Shown: positions 1 to 9,619 of the stretch, one piece after another | Numbering within the stretch: the stretch's first letter is position 1 | Layout: the number at the start of each line of letters is the position of its first letter | NCBI RefSeq assembly: GCF_000311785.1 | Contig: NZ_HE978546.1 | Coordinates: 1 to 64,000, forward strand | Direction of reading: 5' to 3' | DNA from: Brevibacillus massiliensis | GTDB taxonomy: Bacteria; Bacillota; Bacilli; Brevibacillales; Brevibacillaceae | Length of the DNA stretch: 64,000 nt | The notes under the pieces: generated by a model | Seen by the model: only the letters and a program-made list of their open reading frames with translations | Told to the model about the DNA's origin: nothing | Databases searched by the model: none | Program-made: the position numbers and the translations under genes

Positions 1-281
1 CAAAGAGCATTTTTTCTCGTCGGCGTCAACTTTTAACTACCGGCGACAATTCAATAGTATATCAGGCTAAATCTCAGAAATCAAGAGGAAATTTTTAATA
101 GTTTTTCGTTTTCTCTCTTGTATTTCTCCCCATCGCTTTCGAGCGACAAATAAAATCATACCACGACAAAAAACAGATGGCAACAGGAAAATTCGTCCAG
201 TCGTGGGTCGGCAGTTTGCGGGCAAACTAGGTGAAGCTTAAAGTGCCTTGCCCTTCACGAGAAGACACTCTAAGCGGTGAA

Positions 282-704
282 TCAGCGGGACACTCTCTTC
301 ATGTTGGTCAATGCTTCACGTACTTGCTCCGGAATGGACACAGCCTTTAATTTGTCCTCTGCGAAGGTTGTCCAGGCTCTTACTTCATATCCTTTGGCAA
401 TCAGTTTCCCGTCTCTGAAAAACTCATGGGTTAACCTGATGACCTTGTCACGGACTTCGGCAACAGTGGTTCTTACTTCGAGCACATCCTCGAACAGAGC
501 AGGCGATTTAAATTCACAGTGGGTTTCAAGCAGAGGCAATCCCACCTTATCTTCTGTAAACAGCTTCGATACCGCAAAGCCAAGGTGATTGAACATCTCA
601 TGTGCCGCTTGATCCATCCACTTGTAAAAGTTGGGGTAGTAAACGATCCCGGCGGCATCTGTGTCCCCCCACTTCACTTTATAGTCGTAAATGTAATGAC
701 ACAT
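282..704 (-). CDS. 4HBT-family acyl-CoA thioesterase
   Basis: A 140-residue hot-dog-fold thioesterase of the YbgC/4-hydroxybenzoyl-CoA thioesterase type, expected to hydrolyse acyl-CoA to free acid and CoA in the cytoplasm. The N-terminal segment YKVKWGDTDAAGIVYYPNFY carries the family's active-site Asp motif (WGDTDAAGIVYY). I start at the internal ATG (MCHYIYDY) because AGGGAGGAAG lies 3-5 bases upstream; the longer in-frame ATG at 728 has no ribosome site. It is the last gene of the beta-oxidation cluster, 36 bp after the enoyl-CoA hydratase stop. Family assignment is firm; substrate is unknown. Confidence 0.88.
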   Translation of the reverse strand: MCHYIYDYKVKWGDTDAAGIVYYPNFYKWMDQAAHEMFNHLGFAVSKLFTEDKVGLPLLETHCEFKSPALFEDVLEVRTTVAEVRDKVIRLTHEFFRDGKLIAKGYEVRAWTTFAEDKLKAVSIPEQVREALTNMKRVSR

Positions 705-740
705 TGCTTCCTCCCTCTTTCCTGCCAAATGTTTCGCTGA

Positions 741-1523
741 TCATCTGCCCATAAAGTGAGGCTTACGTTTTTCAGCAAAAGCAGCCATGCCCTCTTTTCG
801 GTCTTCGCTGGCAAACGCATTGCCAAAACACGCAAACTCAAGGTCTAAGGCGCTGTCAAGATCTCTGTTCGCACCTGCATTAACGCAGATTTTCAGCATG
901 GACATCGCAACCGCCGGCTTTTCAGCCAATTTCAAAGCCCATTTCTTGGCGCCCGGAACCAGTTCTTCAAACGGCACCACCTTATGAACCAGGCCATAGT
1001 CATATGCCTGTTCAGCGCCAATGGTCTCGCCAAAATACAGCAGTTCTTTTGCCCGGGCTTCCCCGATCAGCCGCGGCAGACGCTGCGTTCCGCCGCCGCC
1101 CGGAATAATCCCCAGATTGATTTCCGGCAAAGCGAACTTTGCGTTTTCCGAACAGATGCGCAAATCGCAGGCTAAGGCCAGCTCGCATCCCCCTCCCAGA
1201 GCCAAACCGTTGACCGCCGCAATGACTGGTTTTGGCAACCGCTCAATACTGTCGAAGGCCTTACGGGACATCCGCCCCATCTCGGCCATCCCAGCCTGAT
1301 CCAAGCCGTTCATCTCGTGAATGTCTGCCCCTGCGGCAAATGCCCGGTCCCCTCGTCCGCTGATGATCACGCAGCGAATCCTATTGTCTTGAGCGATCTG
1401 CTCCATAATGGCGTGCAAATCGGAAAACAGCTGCTTGTTTAGCGGATTGAAAGGCGGTCGATTGAGGTAGACCATTGCAACCTGGCCTTCCACAAAATAT
1501 TGCAATGTTTCTGTATTCATCAT
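741..1523 (-). CDS. Enoyl-CoA hydratase/isomerase (crotonase)
   Basis: A 260-residue crotonase-fold protein, the usual family length, which would hydrate trans-2-enoyl-CoA to 3-hydroxyacyl-CoA. The oxyanion-hole segments are present: AFAAGADIHEM near residue 62 and ALGGGCELALACD near residue 108. Both catalytic glutamates are there, in GGGCEL and in PEINLGIIPGGGGTQRL. A 287-codon reading frame is open, but the start is taken at MMNTET because GAAGAGGGG sits 5 bases upstream of that ATG. It completes the beta-oxidation set whose dehydrogenases and thiolase lie at 6-9 kb. Confidence 0.92.
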   Translation of the reverse strand: MMNTETLQYFVEGQVAMVYLNRPPFNPLNKQLFSDLHAIMEQIAQDNRIRCVIISGRGDRAFAAGADIHEMNGLDQAGMAEMGRMSRKAFDSIERLPKPVIAAVNGLALGGGCELALACDLRICSENAKFALPEINLGIIPGGGGTQRLPRLIGEARAKELLYFGETIGAEQAYDYGLVHKVVPFEELVPGAKKWALKLAEKPAVAMSMLKICVNAGANRDLDSALDLEFACFGNAFASEDRKEGMAAFAEKRKPHFMGR

Positions 1524-1642
1524 AAATTCCCCTCTTCCTTCATCTAAATAAAATTCGTTATGTTCGAAATTATACGTCTCTTTTTCGTGGAGCAATACGT
1601 CCATCGTGTACGAAAATAAATGGGTTTTTCGTTACTGGTGAG

Positions 1643-3850
1643 CTAATCCTCTAAATGGTACAAATCGTATAACTTATACGCCAACATAAGATGAAACCGC
1701 TCTTCTGCGTCCTCCAGCTTGATCTGCAAAATTTCTTCAATTTTTTCGAGCCGGTATTTCAAGGAGCTTCTATGAATAAAAAGATCATCTGCTGTATCTT
1801 TCAAATTTCCATTTTTATACAAATATGCACGTAGCGTGTCAAATAAATCCTTTCCTTTTCCTTTGCCGTTACCATAGCTTAGTAATGGATCCAGGTAGTT
1901 TTTCAAAAACAGTTGGGCCGCAAACGTATCCCGCAGATCGTACAGTATTGAATAGGAACCCAGATTGTCAAAGCTTAAAAACCCTTTTCTTTTGAATTGA
2001 TGGCGCACGATTTTAAGTGTTTGCAGGGCCTGTTTGTAGCAAACATAGTAATCCTCAAGCCGCTCCGTACTCTTGCTAATCCCTAAACAGATCTCGACTT
2101 TCTCGCCCTCCAGGGCAGCGCCCCTGGTCAATCGGGCGTAGACTTGCTCCCAGCACCTGTCCGGTTTGTCGGGAGCAATTAGAATGTAAAACCCGTCTTT
2201 TCGCGTCACGATAATATCCCGGTCGTATTGGAGGAGATTTTCCCTGATGCGCTCCCAAATCCACGTTTTTTTTGCTTCTGTCTCCAATAAACTGGATGCT
2301 TGGCCAACGTCGTCGTTAAGATCGATAGAAAAAATACCTATTTTATGGGCCTGAAAGATGTCCAGGTGAAAGATGCTGGCGTATTCAATGATCTCTTCTT
2401 GATTTTGTATGTTTTCAACAAAAAGCTTGTTCAGAAAACTGTCCTTTACCTGCTCTTTCGCCTCGAGCACCAGTTTTTGTTTAATAAACTGAATTGCATA
2501 GACATGCAGCGCGTGATTGAATGTCATCCGCAGCAGCAGGTCTGCTTCCCGCTTGCTGATTTTTACCCCGAGATACCCCAGCAAATCCCCTCCTCCGACG
2601 ACTCTCCAAATCCCGAAATCGTCTTGGTCTGCAAGTTTTACCCATTGCTCCTGGTAATTGGCCTGGAAGAAATTCCACTTTTCCAAATCCAGTTGACGAA
2701 ACAACTGCTCCAATTGATTTTGTTTCATATCGATTAAATGATGGGAGATGGGACGAAAAAAGCGGTCAAATAGTACAACCGTATGACCGATCATCTGAGC
2801 GAGCGTGTTGGTAATTTCCGAGAAGCCTTCCCCAACCAGCGTTTGCTTGACTAATTCCTGATGGTGAACGACCAGTTTTTCCAATCGGGACTTGTCTTCA
2901 ATTTGATTTTTATACAGCCTGGCATTCTCAATCAGCACCGAAACGTGGGAAGACAAAAATTGCAGCGTCTCCAAATCCTCCTGGGAAAAGGCTTTACCCT
3001 TTTTATTTCGGGCATGCAGGACACCAATTGTTTTAAAGTTGACGATGAGCGGGACGGTGATTTCCTCTCTCCCTATCTTCTCAATAAAAGGAAAATAACT
3101 TGAAATATGGTAATTGCCTTCAATCTTTATTTTTTCCGGCGCGTTTATTGGCCCGTAAGAGGGCGGGTGATAAACAAAGGAATGATCCACTTCGTCGTAT
3201 AAATACACAAATGCCGATTCTACATGCGTTCCTTTTCTCACCTGCTCGAGAATGCCGGAAATCAATTCTTCGATGGACGAACCCAGACAGGCATTCTCTT
3301 TTAGCCATTCCATCCCTTTCATTTTCTTTTTCTTGTTTTCTCTTTCCTTGGACAACCCGATCGCTGTCGCAATATCCTTGCCGAACTCCTGAAACAGCTT
3401 CTCGGCATCGAGCACCAGCGGGACGTAATGGCGAAACCCGATCACGAGCACCCCGAAACTGTCAGAATCGCACTCTTTAATCGGTACGGTAAACCAGGAA
3501 GCAAAGCCTTCCTGTTCCAGATTCTCTAAAAAAGAACAGCGCTCTTCCTCGGAAATCACGTGATCGCTGCAGACCGCATCCATAAAAAATCGAGGTGAGC
3601 ATCGCTCCAATGGCAGTGGTAACGCATGGTGCAGATGAAAAGATTCGCCCTTTGCGACTCTGGCGGCCAAACAGCCCCGCAGCTTCAGATTAATCGCTAC
3701 GTAGTCACAAGAAAATTGTTCACAGAAGGCCTCGATCAAATAATTCAATGTCTCGTCCAGTGTATCAAACTTGATCAATTGCCGAGCTGTTCTGCGTAAG
3801 TGGCTGTCAATCTGCTCGACTAACAATTGCCGTTTTTTACTGTCAATCAC
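1643..3850 (-). CDS. GAF-domain PucR-family transcriptional regulator
   Basis: A 735-residue cytoplasmic regulator. Two GAF-like sensory modules occupy roughly residues 25-170 and 190-320, followed by a CdaR-like middle region and a C-terminal PucR helix-turn-helix at about 670-725 (NLKDTADDLFIHRSSLKYRL). PucR/CdaR proteins usually activate adjacent catabolic genes in response to a small ligand. The GTG start is preceded by GGAGGTG. It sits between a thioesterase and the enoyl-CoA hydratase on the same strand, so the fatty-acyl cluster is the natural target; that is inference and the ligand is unknown. Confidence 0.88.
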   Translation of the reverse strand: MIDSKKRQLLVEQIDSHLRRTARQLIKFDTLDETLNYLIEAFCEQFSCDYVAINLKLRGCLAARVAKGESFHLHHALPLPLERCSPRFFMDAVCSDHVISEEERCSFLENLEQEGFASWFTVPIKECDSDSFGVLVIGFRHYVPLVLDAEKLFQEFGKDIATAIGLSKERENKKKKMKGMEWLKENACLGSSIEELISGILEQVRKGTHVESAFVYLYDEVDHSFVYHPPSYGPINAPEKIKIEGNYHISSYFPFIEKIGREEITVPLIVNFKTIGVLHARNKKGKAFSQEDLETLQFLSSHVSVLIENARLYKNQIEDKSRLEKLVVHHQELVKQTLVGEGFSEITNTLAQMIGHTVVLFDRFFRPISHHLIDMKQNQLEQLFRQLDLEKWNFFQANYQEQWVKLADQDDFGIWRVVGGGDLLGYLGVKISKREADLLLRMTFNHALHVYAIQFIKQKLVLEAKEQVKDSFLNKLFVENIQNQEEIIEYASIFHLDIFQAHKIGIFSIDLNDDVGQASSLLETEAKKTWIWERIRENLLQYDRDIIVTRKDGFYILIAPDKPDRCWEQVYARLTRGAALEGEKVEICLGISKSTERLEDYYVCYKQALQTLKIVRHQFKRKGFLSFDNLGSYSILYDLRDTFAAQLFLKNYLDPLLSYGNGKGKGKDLFDTLRAYLYKNGNLKDTADDLFIHRSSLKYRLEKIEEILQIKLEDAEERFHLMLAYKLYDLYHLED

Positions 3851-4060
3851 ACAGCTTCACCTCCCGAACCGTTAAGCCGATTATACCTGCATTTTTGCCA
3901 CTACAGCACATAAAAGTACGCATCGTGGATCCCAATCGGCCAACGGCCGCATTCCAAGACTCGTAGGAATGAATCAAACAAAAACAGGAAAACACCCCCG
4001 AATCGACTCGGAAGCGTCTCTTTGTCTCCCTGCGATGGCGCTGTGCTTTGCCATCCGAAT

Positions 4061-4498
4061 TTACAGCGTCCTTCCTTCAAATTCAGCCAGTTTCTCCCTG
4101 ATGTCAGAAGGAATGGGCTGTGCTTTCCCCTGTGCAGCATTGTAATTTACATACACGGCCTCAGCCGACAGCACGGTTTCGTCTCCGCCCCGGGTGATGA
4201 TGGCCGAGAGCGTAAAACTGGAATTTCCCAGCTTTTCGATCCGGCAGTGAACCCGCAGGAGATCATCCAGTCTGGCCGATTTCACAAAGTTCAGCGTAAT
4301 CTTTACCAACGCGATGTCAAAGACATGCTGCTCGGCCAACGCCAGCCAGTTTTCACCCAGAATTTCTCGAAAGTACTCAACCACCGCCACGTCGATATAG
4401 GTCAGGTAATGTGAGTTGAACACCATCTTCTGTCCGTCAATTTCCGAATATCTCACCCGGAGCTGGTGGGAAAAACGATAAGCTGTGCTATCCACCAT
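4061..4498 (-). CDS. 4HBT-family acyl-CoA thioesterase
   Basis: A 145-residue single-domain hot-dog thioesterase, distinct from the copy at 282-704. The N-terminus has the family pattern VRYSEIDGQKMVFNSHYLTY, in which the usual Asp of the W-x-D motif is matched by EID. GGAGGCG lies 3 bases before the ATG. It follows the acyl-CoA ligase by 69 bp and may control intracellular acyl-CoA or recycle CoA. Two thioesterases in one degradative cluster suggests that overload release of CoA, or a branched or aromatic substrate, matters here, but the substrate cannot be read from sequence. Confidence 0.85.
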   Translation of the reverse strand: MVDSTAYRFSHQLRVRYSEIDGQKMVFNSHYLTYIDVAVVEYFREILGENWLALAEQHVFDIALVKITLNFVKSARLDDLLRVHCRIEKLGNSSFTLSAIITRGGDETVLSAEAVYVNYNAAQGKAQPIPSDIREKLAEFEGRTL

Positions 4499-4567
4499 TA
4501 CGCCTCCATTCGTTTCCCCTCTGTAAAGCGACTACACGGATGTCTGGGGGGAAAATCAACGCCGTCA

Positions 4568-6151
4568 TCACCGCAACTCAGCCCCCAACCGCTCTTTTAA
4601 CTGAACCTGCATCTCCACCTTCTTGATCTTTCCGCTTGCCGTCATCGGAAACTCGTCGACAAACACGATCTTGTCCGGCACCTTGTAATTGGCTACCCGC
4701 TGTTTGATGAAAGACTTCATCTCTTCTTCGGTGGCGGTTTTTCCAGGTTTCAGCTTGATCGCAGCGCAGGAGATCTCGCCGAGAACGGTATCCGGCAAGC
4801 CGACGATAGCAATTTCCATCACACCGGGGTGAGTGTAGAACACTTCTTCTACTTCCCGCGGATAGATGTTGTAGCCGCCGCGGATGATCATTTCCTTTTT
4901 TCGGCCGACGATTCGCAGGTATCCTTTGTCGTCCAGCGTGCCAAGATCACCTGTATAAAACCAGCCATCCTCATCCAATGCCTGTCTTGTCTCTTCCGGA
5001 AGATTGTAGTACCCCTTCATTACGCCAAACCCGCGGCAGACGACCTCCCCGACCTCGCCGGGCGGAAGCTGCTGCCGGTTTGCGTCGACAATCTTCACTT
5101 CGGCCCCCGGCAGTGCCTTCCCGCATGTCTCCGAACGTACGAGATCGTCATCACTGTAATCTGTCGCCGTCAATGTCGCCGAAGTCTCGCTGAGGCCGTA
5201 GCAGATGACGATGTCGCAGCCCATCTCCGTGCGAATTCGCCGCACGATTTCAACAGGGCAGGCGGCGGCGGCAACGATCCCGGTCCGCAGCGATGAGAGG
5301 GTAAAGCGCTTAAACTGCGGGTGGTTCAATTCCAGGATAAACATCGTCGGAACACCGTGTTTGACCGTCACCCTCTCCTGTTCGATCAAAGCCAGCGACA
5401 GATCGGCTTTGAATTGTTCCATCAGCACCATCCGGGCTCCTGCCGCAATCGTCGTGACAATGCTTGGAACCAAGCCAAAGACGTGAAAGACGGGTACGGC
5501 GACCAAAAACACATCCTCTGGCGTACAGTTCATCATTTCTGCCGAAATGACCCCCGTGTGCACCACATTGTCATGGGTCAGCATGGCACCCTTGGGCCGT
5601 CCTGTCGTACCTGAGGTGTACAAAATGCTAAACACGTCCTGTTTGGGATTGATCGCCACTTCCGGAGGTGCCTGTCTGGTCCCCTGCTCCATCAGCTGTT
5701 CCAAAGAGGTGAGCCCGTCCGCCTCAAAGCGAACAGAGATCAAATGCTTTAGAGAAGAGATACGCTCTTTTGCCTGCGTAAATTGTTCGAAGTGAGGGAC
5801 ATTACCGAAATTTTCAGTCAAAAAGGCGACTTGAGCGCCGGAGTTCTGTAAAATGTACTCGACCTCATCGGAGCGGTATCGCGTATTAAAAGGGACAAGA
5901 ATGGCGCCAAGCCGGGCAACAGCAAAGTAGATCGTGACGAATTCATGCCAGTTGGGCAGACATACCGCTACTCGATCCCCCTTTCCCACTCCCAATTGGC
6001 TTAATCCCGAGGCGATTTGCTGAGCTTCCGCCTGCAGATCGCGGTAGGTAAGCCTTCTGTATCCGTCGTAGATGACCTCTTTGTCCGGAGCAGCCGCAAA
6101 GCGGTTTCTCAACAGCTCCGATACCGACAAGCCATAGCATGTTTGAAACAA
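4568..6151 (-). CDS. Long-chain acyl-CoA ligase (AMP-forming)
   Basis: A 527-residue ANL-superfamily ligase that activates a carboxylic acid with ATP and CoA. The P-loop-like motif LYTSGTTGRPKG (about residue 180), the hinge region GWFYTGDLGTLDDKGYL, GRKKEMIIRGG and the catalytic Lys segment TASGKIKKVE near the C-terminus are all intact. The open frame runs into the upstream thiolase gene; I choose the TTG at 6151 (MFQTCYGLSVSELL) because AGGTGGGGG lies 5 bases before it. That start leaves 28 bp after the thiolase stop. A GTG at 6163 is the alternative. It presumably feeds the beta-oxidation genes beside it. Confidence 0.9.
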   Translation of the reverse strand: MFQTCYGLSVSELLRNRFAAAPDKEVIYDGYRRLTYRDLQAEAQQIASGLSQLGVGKGDRVAVCLPNWHEFVTIYFAVARLGAILVPFNTRYRSDEVEYILQNSGAQVAFLTENFGNVPHFEQFTQAKERISSLKHLISVRFEADGLTSLEQLMEQGTRQAPPEVAINPKQDVFSILYTSGTTGRPKGAMLTHDNVVHTGVISAEMMNCTPEDVFLVAVPVFHVFGLVPSIVTTIAAGARMVLMEQFKADLSLALIEQERVTVKHGVPTMFILELNHPQFKRFTLSSLRTGIVAAAACPVEIVRRIRTEMGCDIVICYGLSETSATLTATDYSDDDLVRSETCGKALPGAEVKIVDANRQQLPPGEVGEVVCRGFGVMKGYYNLPEETRQALDEDGWFYTGDLGTLDDKGYLRIVGRKKEMIIRGGYNIYPREVEEVFYTHPGVMEIAIVGLPDTVLGEISCAAIKLKPGKTATEEEMKSFIKQRVANYKVPDKIVFVDEFPMTASGKIKKVEMQVQLKERLGAELR

Positions 6152-6179
6152 CCAGACCCCCACCTTTCTCGATAAACGA

Positions 6180-7361
6180 TTACAATCTCTCCCAAATCGC
6201 GGCGATTCCTTGTCCGCCGCCAATGCAGAGCGCGGACACACCGTACCTTTTCCCGCGGCGGCCCAGTTCATAGAGCAGCGAAAGGGTGATCCGCGCACCG
6301 CTTGCTCCCAGCGGATGGCCCAATGCGACCGCTCCGCCATTCACATTGCCGATCTCCGGTGAAAAATCCAGCGCTTTCTGGCAGGCCAGATACTGGGCGG
6401 CGAATGCCTCGTTGATTTCGATCAGATCGAGATCCGACAAGCTCATGTTGGCTTTGGCCAGCGCCTGCCGGATCGCAGGTACGGGGCCAATCCCCATCAG
6501 ATGAGGCTCCACCCCGACGATTCCCCAGGAGACAAGCCGGGCGATCGGGGTGAGATTTCTCTCTTTGACATAGTCTGCTGAAGCGACGACCACCGCTGCG
6601 GCCCCATCATTGATGCCGCTGGCGTTGCCGGCGGTGACCAACCCGTCTTTCTTGAAGCGGGCCGGAAGCTTCGCCAAGGCTTCATAAGTGGTCTGGCGCG
6701 GATGTTCATCCCGATCGACAATGACGTCTGTTTTTTTGCCTTTTACCACAACCGGCACGATCTCTTCGGCAAATACGCCCCGCTCTGCCGCCGAAAGCGC
6801 TTTCGCATGACTTGATACCGCAAAACGGTCCGCCTCTTCGCGGGAGATCTGGTATTGGACCGCCAAATTTTCAGCGGTTACAGCCATCGTACAGTCACCG
6901 TACGGATCGTATAACGCTTCCCATAACAAGTCATCCATCGGCGCCTTCCCCAAAGGCAGGCCCCAGCGCGCTCCGTGGACGACATGCGGGACCTGGCTCA
7001 TATTTTCCGCTCCTCCGGCAAGCGCGACACGCGAATCACCCAGCAAAATGGCCTGAGCTGCCGTCAGGATGGCTTGCAGCCCCGAACCGCACAGCCGGTT
7101 GACGGTCAGACCCGGGACATGCTTCGGTACGCCGGCTTTCAGCCCGATATGGCGCCCCAGGTAGATGGCGTCGTTGCTTGATTGAATCACGTTGCCAAAC
7201 ACGACTTGGTCTATCTCTTCGGGATTCACCTTGGAGCGCTTCAGCGCTTCCCTGGCCGCGGCCGCGCCCAGATCGATCGCCGTCACATCGCGAAATGCTC
7301 CGCCAAAACCGGTAAAAGCCGTGCGCGCACCGTCCAACAAGACAACCTCTTGTCTATTCAT
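6180..7361 (-). CDS. Acetyl-CoA acyltransferase (thiolase)
   Basis: A 393-residue thiolase, the normal length for degradative or biosynthetic type I/II enzymes. The nucleophilic Cys91 is in NRLCGSGLQA; the active-site His is in GHPLGASGAR near residue 350, and the second Cys is in CIGGGQGIA near the C-terminus. It would cleave 3-ketoacyl-CoA (or acetoacetyl-CoA) with CoA as the last step of beta-oxidation. It lies between the acyl-CoA ligase and the 3-hydroxyacyl-CoA dehydrogenase on one strand with short gaps, consistent with one operon. Confidence 0.93.
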   Translation of the reverse strand: MNRQEVVLLDGARTAFTGFGGAFRDVTAIDLGAAAAREALKRSKVNPEEIDQVVFGNVIQSSNDAIYLGRHIGLKAGVPKHVPGLTVNRLCGSGLQAILTAAQAILLGDSRVALAGGAENMSQVPHVVHGARWGLPLGKAPMDDLLWEALYDPYGDCTMAVTAENLAVQYQISREEADRFAVSSHAKALSAAERGVFAEEIVPVVVKGKKTDVIVDRDEHPRQTTYEALAKLPARFKKDGLVTAGNASGINDGAAAVVVASADYVKERNLTPIARLVSWGIVGVEPHLMGIGPVPAIRQALAKANMSLSDLDLIEINEAFAAQYLACQKALDFSPEIGNVNGGAVALGHPLGASGARITLSLLYELGRRGKRYGVSALCIGGGQGIAAIWERL

Positions 7362-7396
7362 CTCGCTCCCCCGCTTTCTATATCAATCATCTTTTT

Positions 7397-8254
7397 TCAC
7401 TTTTCGTAGTCGTACCAGCCGGCTCCCGTCTTCTTGCCCAGTCTTCCGGCCCTGACCAAACGGCGCAGGGACAACGGCGCTGCAAAGCGGTCATCCTTAA
7501 ACTCTTCATAGAAGTAGTCCATGACGTGCAAGCCGATGTCTACTCCGGCAAAATCCTGCAGTGTAAATGGACCCATCGGGTAATTCAGCCCCAGAGTGAC
7601 CGCCTTGTCCACGTCCTCGGGCGATGCGACACCCTCCTCGACCAGGCGGATCGCTTCGATGAATTGCGGGATCATGACGCGATTGACGATAAACCCCGGC
7701 GCATCTTTCTTCACTTCGATCGGCTCCTTGCCGAAGTCCCGGGCCAGCTCTTTCAGCCTTTCAACGGTCTCATCGCTCGTCTTGTAACCTCGCACGACCT
7801 CGACCAGCTTCATGACCTGGGGAGGATTGAAAAAGTGCATCCCCGCTACCCGCTCCTGCCTGCCGGTCGCTTCGGCGATCACGGTAATCGACATCGAGGA
7901 GGTATTCGTAGCGATAATCGACTCCGGCGGCAGGATCTCATCCAATTGGCTGAATACCGCCTTTTTGGCCTCCATATCTTCGATGACAGCCTCTATCACC
8001 ACGCCTGCCTTGGCCATTTGGCTCAAATCGGTGGTCAGTTCCACCCGTTCCAGGACGTCTGCCTTCTGTTCGGCTGTCATCCTGCCTTTTTCCACGCTTT
8101 TGTTCATCAAATGCTCCATGCGGGAGACAGCCCTGGCAAGATATTTCTCCTCAAGGTCGCAAAGAATGACCGGAAAGCCGGATAATGCCGCCAGGTGCGC
8201 GATTGCTCCCCCCATCGTTCCCGAGCCTACCACTCCGATTGTCTGCTTCTTCAA
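7397..8254 (-). CDS. 3-hydroxybutyryl-CoA dehydrogenase
   Basis: A 285-residue NAD-dependent dehydrogenase that oxidises 3-hydroxyacyl-CoA to 3-ketoacyl-CoA. The Rossmann motif GVVGSGTMGGAIA is at the N-terminus, the catalytic-His signature HFFNPPQVMKLVE at about residue 138, and the C-terminal 3HCDH domain begins at GFIVNRVMIPQF. The start is the TTG (MKKQTIGVV) with AGGAGGAG 7 bases upstream. An ATG at 8275 overlaps the previous stop as ATGA but has no ribosome site and would add seven residues before the fold. It is coupled to the acyl-CoA dehydrogenase directly upstream. Confidence 0.92.
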   Translation of the reverse strand: MKKQTIGVVGSGTMGGAIAHLAALSGFPVILCDLEEKYLARAVSRMEHLMNKSVEKGRMTAEQKADVLERVELTTDLSQMAKAGVVIEAVIEDMEAKKAVFSQLDEILPPESIIATNTSSMSITVIAEATGRQERVAGMHFFNPPQVMKLVEVVRGYKTSDETVERLKELARDFGKEPIEVKKDAPGFIVNRVMIPQFIEAIRLVEEGVASPEDVDKAVTLGLNYPMGPFTLQDFAGVDIGLHVMDYFYEEFKDDRFAAPLSLRRLVRAGRLGKKTGAGWYDYEK

Positions 8255-8271
8255 GCAAAATCTCCTCCTGT

Positions 8272-9411
8272 TCATTCGTTGAGTATTTCTTTTGCAATAA
8301 TCAGGCGCTGCACCTGGTTGGTTCCCTCGTAGATCTGCATCACCTTTGCGTCGCGCATATACTTTTCAACGGGATACTCCCGCATGTAGCCGTAGCCGCC
8401 AAAGATCTGCACCGCCTCTGTTGCCACTCGCATCGCGGTATCGGCAGCAAAGCATTTGGCGAAGGAGGCATGCGCAGCGGATGGTTGACCCGCTCCCGTC
8501 AGGAACACCGCCTTGTGCACGAGCAGGCGAGCCGCTTCGATCTGCATCGCCATCTCGGCCAGCATGAACTGGACAGCCTGGAACTTCGCGATCGGCTTGC
8601 CAAACTGTTTGCGTTCCTTCGCATACGACAGGGCTGCTTCATACGCTCCCTGGGCGATTCCAACCGCCTGTGCTCCGACCATCGGGCGGGCTTGTGCAAG
8701 CGCCTTCATAAAGATCCGAAAACCTTCCCCTTCCCTGCCGATTCGCCCGCTGACAGGGATTCTCACATCTTCAAAGCTGACCGAGGCGGTATCAGATGCA
8801 CGAAGCCCCATTTTTTTCTCTTTTTTCCCGACCGTAACTCCGCCGGCACTTCGTTCGACGACAAGCGCGGTGAAATGATCCGGGGGCGTCAGTCCCTTTT
8901 GTTTGGCCAAGACGACAAAGAAGTCGGCATGACTGGCATTGGTAATAAAACACTTGGAACCGTTCAGAACGTACTCATCCCCGTGTCTTGCCACTGTGGA
9001 CGTCAACGAGGCGACGTCGCTGCCTGCCTGGGGCTCCGTCAGGGCAAAGGAAGCGTACGCGCCGTCACGAGTCAGCCGGGTTACGTACTTTCGTTTCAGT
9101 TCTTCGTCTCCTGCGATGATGAGCGGATACGCTGCCAGAGAATTCGCTTCCAGCGACGTGGCAATCCCCGCACATCCCCTGGCAATTTCCTCAATGATCA
9201 GGGCATGGGAAATCTTGTCGATTCCGGGACCGCCGTACTCTTCCGGAACAGCCAGGTTGACAAGGCCGCATTCCCGCAGCTTTTGCATCACCTCTGTCGG
9301 GAAGCGCTCTTCCTCGTCGTACTTTCTGGCGACCGGAAGGATTTCCGCGTCCGTAAACGCTTTTGCCAGCGCTTTAATCGCCGCTTGTTCCGCAGTTAAG
9401 TGGAAATCCAC
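8272..9411 (-). CDS. Acyl-CoA dehydrogenase
   Basis: A 379-residue flavoprotein of the short/medium-chain acyl-CoA dehydrogenase type, first oxidative step of beta-oxidation. The FAD and substrate signatures are intact: ALTEPQAGSDVASL near residue 125 and GGYGYMREYPVEKYMRDAK near 340. The catalytic base is expected in the IYEGTNQVQR motif near the C-terminus. It starts at GTG (MDFHLTAEQ) behind AGAGGTGAAA. As the most upstream gene it probably sits just below the operon promoter in the 9412-9548 gap, which contains a TATAAT on the minus strand but no clear -35 box. Confidence 0.93.
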   Translation of the reverse strand: MDFHLTAEQAAIKALAKAFTDAEILPVARKYDEEERFPTEVMQKLRECGLVNLAVPEEYGGPGIDKISHALIIEEIARGCAGIATSLEANSLAAYPLIIAGDEELKRKYVTRLTRDGAYASFALTEPQAGSDVASLTSTVARHGDEYVLNGSKCFITNASHADFFVVLAKQKGLTPPDHFTALVVERSAGGVTVGKKEKKMGLRASDTASVSFEDVRIPVSGRIGREGEGFRIFMKALAQARPMVGAQAVGIAQGAYEAALSYAKERKQFGKPIAKFQAVQFMLAEMAMQIEAARLLVHKAVFLTGAGQPSAAHASFAKCFAADTAMRVATEAVQIFGGYGYMREYPVEKYMRDAKVMQIYEGTNQVQRLIIAKEILNE

Positions 9412-9548
9412 CCGCTTTCACCTCTGTTCGACACCGAATGATTCAAACTAGAAAAATGGTTAAGAAAATTATAATATCCCTTGCCAACCGTTCATACGTG
9501 CACCGTGCAGGAAAAGCGCAGCTGTTTTTCCGCATATTTGCGGAATGC

Positions 9549-9612
9549 ATGAAAAAAGACCCTATGGAAATCAGACACGACAGCGTCTGTTCCATAAGGC
9601 CCTTCCTTTTTT
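9549..9612 (-). terminator. Rho-independent terminator after ykfC
   Basis: Read on the minus strand, TATGGAACAGAC pairs with GTCTGATTTCCATA around a short loop, followed by a T-rich tail (CTTTTTTC). It begins just past the ykfC stop codon, so it ends the ykfB-ykfC transcript before the fatty-acyl operon. Confidence 0.8.
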
Positions 9613-9619
9613 CTTTTGC

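Noticed and set aside
8185-9399. 404-codon plus-strand frame opposite the acyl-CoA dehydrogenase
   Set aside because: Antisense to a complete dehydrogenase; composition and lack of motifs mark it as a shadow.
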